Below the pieces are notes generated by a model. The model worked only from the letters and a program-made list of their open reading frames with translations. It ran no database searches and had not been told where the DNA came from. A DNA stretch of 7,609 nt from assembly GCA_001464165.1 (NCBI GenBank), contig LNEX01000393.1:1-7609 (forward strand), in the 5' to 3' direction. Positions 5,623 to 7,609 of this stretch are shown one piece after another. This stretch comes from a bacterium Ga0077546 (GTDB lineage: Bacteria; Cyanobacteriota; Vampirovibrionia; Obscuribacterales; Obscuribacteraceae). Position numbers and translations under genes: made by a program. How positions within the stretch are numbered: position 1 is the first letter of the stretch; each line of letters opens with the position of its first letter.

Positions 5623-6777
5623 CTAACCAATTAAGGTAGCTTCGACTGTTAAGCCTGGGCCAAAGCCAAGCATGACGCAAGGAAGTTTATCGCTTTGCGC
5701 CAACAAACTTTGCAATATAAACAGCACCGTCGGCGATGACATATTGCCCTGCCTAGCCAGTATCGTCCGCGACGCTGAAAGCATCTCGTTATCCAGCTTC
5801 AGGCAATCTTGAACACCCTGCAATATGCGGGGGCCACCAGGATGAACCGCCCAGCTTTTGATATCGCCTACGCTTAAATCAGACTGATCTAGCCACTTCT
5901 CTATAAATGCCGGCAAATGCTTCTCAATCAAGGCGGGCACCTCAGCAGCTAAGGTCATAACAAAGCCGTTGTCACCAATTTCCCAACTCATCGCCCCTGA
6001 GCTGCTGTCAATCACGACCGATTGCGATGATAGATATTGAGGTTTAGCCTGAGGCCAACGAGTCGGTGAAGAAACCTGCTGGTCAACTGACGAGAGGTCA
6101 GCACCGCCTGAGGCGCGCACCACTACCGCCGCCGCACCATCGGCAAATAGGGCATTAGCAACCAACCTCTGGGCCGACCACTCATACTGCATATGCACAG
6201 AACAAAGCTCAGCGGCGCAAACCAAAACTGTTGCCTGCGGGTCAGCGCGACAGAAGGCATCAGCCACCCGGAGGGCATTGAGAGCTCCGTGACAGCCCAT
6301 AAAGCCAATATGAGTTCGCTCGGTGCTGGGCCGCAGAGGTAGAGCCTTAATTAACGCCAAGTCAAATCCTGGTGCAGCAAAACCAGTGCAAGAGGCGGTG
6401 ACCAGATGAGTAATTTCGCCGTGGTCAACCTGAGCCAAGTTTAGGGCCGACAGACAGGCCGCCGTCGCCAAAGGAGCAATCTCAGCATTGTAGAGCCCCA
6501 TGCGCGCGGCAGTGGTCGGCCCGCGATCGCTCAGGCTCTGCGGAGGAGAAAAAAAGCTTCTATCAATGACACAATCTTTTTGCTCTAGCACCACAAGTGC
6601 ACGTCGCTCAATCTCTGTGCGCTTGTATAGCATACGCAAAATGCGCTTGCCCTTTTCATCACATTGAAAAAACTGCTGGGCATTAAGACACGAATCAGAC
6701 TGACTAACAGAGCAAGAAGGATTAGCGGTACCAATCGCTAATATGCGAGATGACAAAACCATTTTCTTCTGCTTCAT
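5623..6777 (-). CDS. Type III polyketide synthase (chalcone/stilbene synthase superfamily)
   Basis: This is a homodimeric ketosynthase that extends an acyl-CoA starter with malonyl-CoA and cyclises the chain. The catalytic triad is intact: Cys130 in VTASCTGFAAPGFD (126-139), His312 in WAVHPGGPRIL (309-319) and Asn345 in GNMSSPT (344-350). The C-terminal GFGPGLTVE (371-379) loop and MGCHGALNALR (160-170) are also typical, and 384 residues is the normal length. The bacterial relatives with WEIGDNGF-like stretches (265-272) often make alkylresorcinols or alkylpyrones from fatty acyl starters; the starter cannot be read from this sequence. Its ATG overlaps the stop of the upstream oxidoreductase (ATGA, 6774-6777), so the two are translationally coupled. 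Met6 is a possible alternative start, with AGAAG close upstream. A T7 run at about 6549-6555 does not break the frame. Confidence 0.95.
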   Translation of the reverse strand: MKQKKMVLSSRILAIGTANPSCSVSQSDSCLNAQQFFQCDEKGKRILRMLYKRTEIERRALVVLEQKDCVIDRSFFSPPQSLSDRGPTTAARMGLYNAEIAPLATAACLSALNLAQVDHGEITHLVTASCTGFAAPGFDLALIKALPLRPSTERTHIGFMGCHGALNALRVADAFCRADPQATVLVCAAELCSVHMQYEWSAQRLVANALFADGAAAVVVRASGGADLSSVDQQVSSPTRWPQAKPQYLSSQSVVIDSSSGAMSWEIGDNGFVMTLAAEVPALIEKHLPAFIEKWLDQSDLSVGDIKSWAVHPGGPRILQGVQDCLKLDNEMLSASRTILARQGNMSSPTVLFILQSLLAQSDKLPCVMLGFGPGLTVEATLIG

Positions 6778-7609
6778 TTGCTACTCACAATTTGCTTAGA
6801 CCTGCATGTAAGGCTAGAGGTAAGATTTGAGGCAATACCCGCTGCCAGACGAGGAAAGAGAGACACAACTTGTACGAGCGCCCGTCGTGAAATTCGACTG
6901 CGCAAGCTATAGGCAATGACACGACTCTTTCGATGACGCCGGTTGACGAGTCGACCATGAAGCTGCTGCCACTGCACAGCTAGCTCATCACTCCACTGCT
7001 CAATAGCCGAAATTGCCAGAGGGGCAACGGCTTCAGCCGACTCTAAAGCCCAGGCAATGCCCTCGCCCGTCAGTGGTTCAGGATAGCCACAGGCATCGCC
7101 AACAACAAAAAGTCGTTGGCCTGATATTTTGCGGCGCCTTCTTGTTAGTAAATCGGTTCCGTGCCACGGTCGGCTAGAAAACTTTAAGAATGGCAGCAAC
7201 AGCCAGAGCCAAACTTCCTTGTTGACGCACGTAACAGCGGTCTAAAGCACAAGCGACATCAATGTCTCCGTTCTCTAGCACAACCAATCCAACATAGCCA
7301 CCTTGCTGACATGCCATATAAATACGCCCAGAGCGGTAGTAGCCATTAGCAAAACTGCCTGCACCGGCGTTTTCAAATGTGGTGCCGCAACCGAATCGAG
7401 CGTCAGGGGCAACAATAGTACTAAAATCAGGCAGTGGATCAAGGGCATGGCCGTTCAAGCCATCAGCGACAATGGTGACCTTGCTCACTAACTCTTGCTC
7501 AAATCCTGGCGCCCCTTCGAAGTCTTTTTCTTTTGTCGCAAATAGCACACGACTATCTTCGCCCGTTGCCGCACTCAGCCTCGCGCTCACTCCCGCTGCA
7601 AAGACTGTG
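6774..7609 (-). pseudogene. FAD-dependent oxidoreductase (geranylgeranyl reductase/hydroxylase-like), frameshifted and cut by window edge
   Basis: Two overlapping frames encode successive parts of one flavoprotein. The upstream part (7608-7174) has VADGLNG, then FENAGAGSFANGYYRSGRIYM and GGYVGLVVLENGDIDVACAL-like strands of the substrate domain, and stops at TAG 7174-7176. The downstream part, open from about 7241 to the TGA at 6774, has WHGTDLLTRR and the FAD-binding signature VVGDACGYPEPLTGEGIAWA, then a basic C-terminal helix region. A +1 shift is needed to join them; skipping one T of the coding-strand TTTT run (7178-7181) would do so. The N-terminal FAD-binding Rossmann motif lies off the window. 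Such oxidoreductases often sit beside type III polyketide synthases and oxidise their products. It is either a real pseudogene or a sequencing error. The ATGA overlap with the intact synthase suggests the operon was functional recently. Confidence 0.75.

Noticed and set aside
6523..6530. GCGATCGC, the cyanobacterial HIP1 palindrome
   Set aside because: It occurs only once in 7.6 kb, so it is no evidence for a HIP1-rich cyanobacterial genome.

Overview
The window reads as ordinary bacterial chromosome with two gene blocks pointing at each other. GC content is near 50 %, and there are no mobile elements, CRISPR arrays, tRNAs or rRNAs. The organism cannot be named from this sequence alone. CTAG and CTA-Leu codons are common, unlike typical enterobacteria. 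The biosynthetic enzymes look closest by eye to those of non-proteobacterial lineages, with a cyanobacteria/Vampirovibrionia (Melainabacteria)-like or planctomycete-like source as a loose guess.

The plus-strand half (1-4988) starts with the tail of an unrecognised charged protein. A 102-bp gap follows, then a tight four-gene operon: hom (homoserine dehydrogenase), thrC (threonine synthase), thrB (homoserine kinase) and lysC (aspartate kinase). Together they carry out the first and the last three steps from aspartate to threonine. Only aspartate-semialdehyde dehydrogenase (asd) is missing from the set here. Both hom and lysC have C-terminal ACT regulatory domains. lysC has a strong internal Shine-Dalgarno and ATG at the catalytic/ACT boundary, the arrangement known from two-subunit (alpha/beta) aspartokinases.

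The gap before hom is the most unusual stretch. It can encode a 17-residue peptide with Thr at positions 3, 5, 7 and 14. This overlaps four segments that can pair as 1:2, 2:3 or 3:4, and the last pairing abuts the hom Shine-Dalgarno. That is the layout of a threonine attenuator, possibly acting on translation because no U-tract terminator is seen. It is a hypothesis built on short stems.

The minus-strand half (7609-5015) reads right to left. It begins with an FAD-dependent oxidoreductase of the geranylgeranyl-reductase/aromatic-hydroxylase kind, cut by the window edge and split by a frameshift. A type III polyketide synthase follows, coupled by a 4-bp ATGA overlap, with its Cys-His-Asn triad intact. 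This pair suggests a small pathway to an alkylresorcinol-, alkylpyrone- or quinone-like product. Downstream on the same strand is a membrane-anchored thioredoxin with an N-terminal zinc ribbon. Its 3' end lies 26 bp from the end of lysC.
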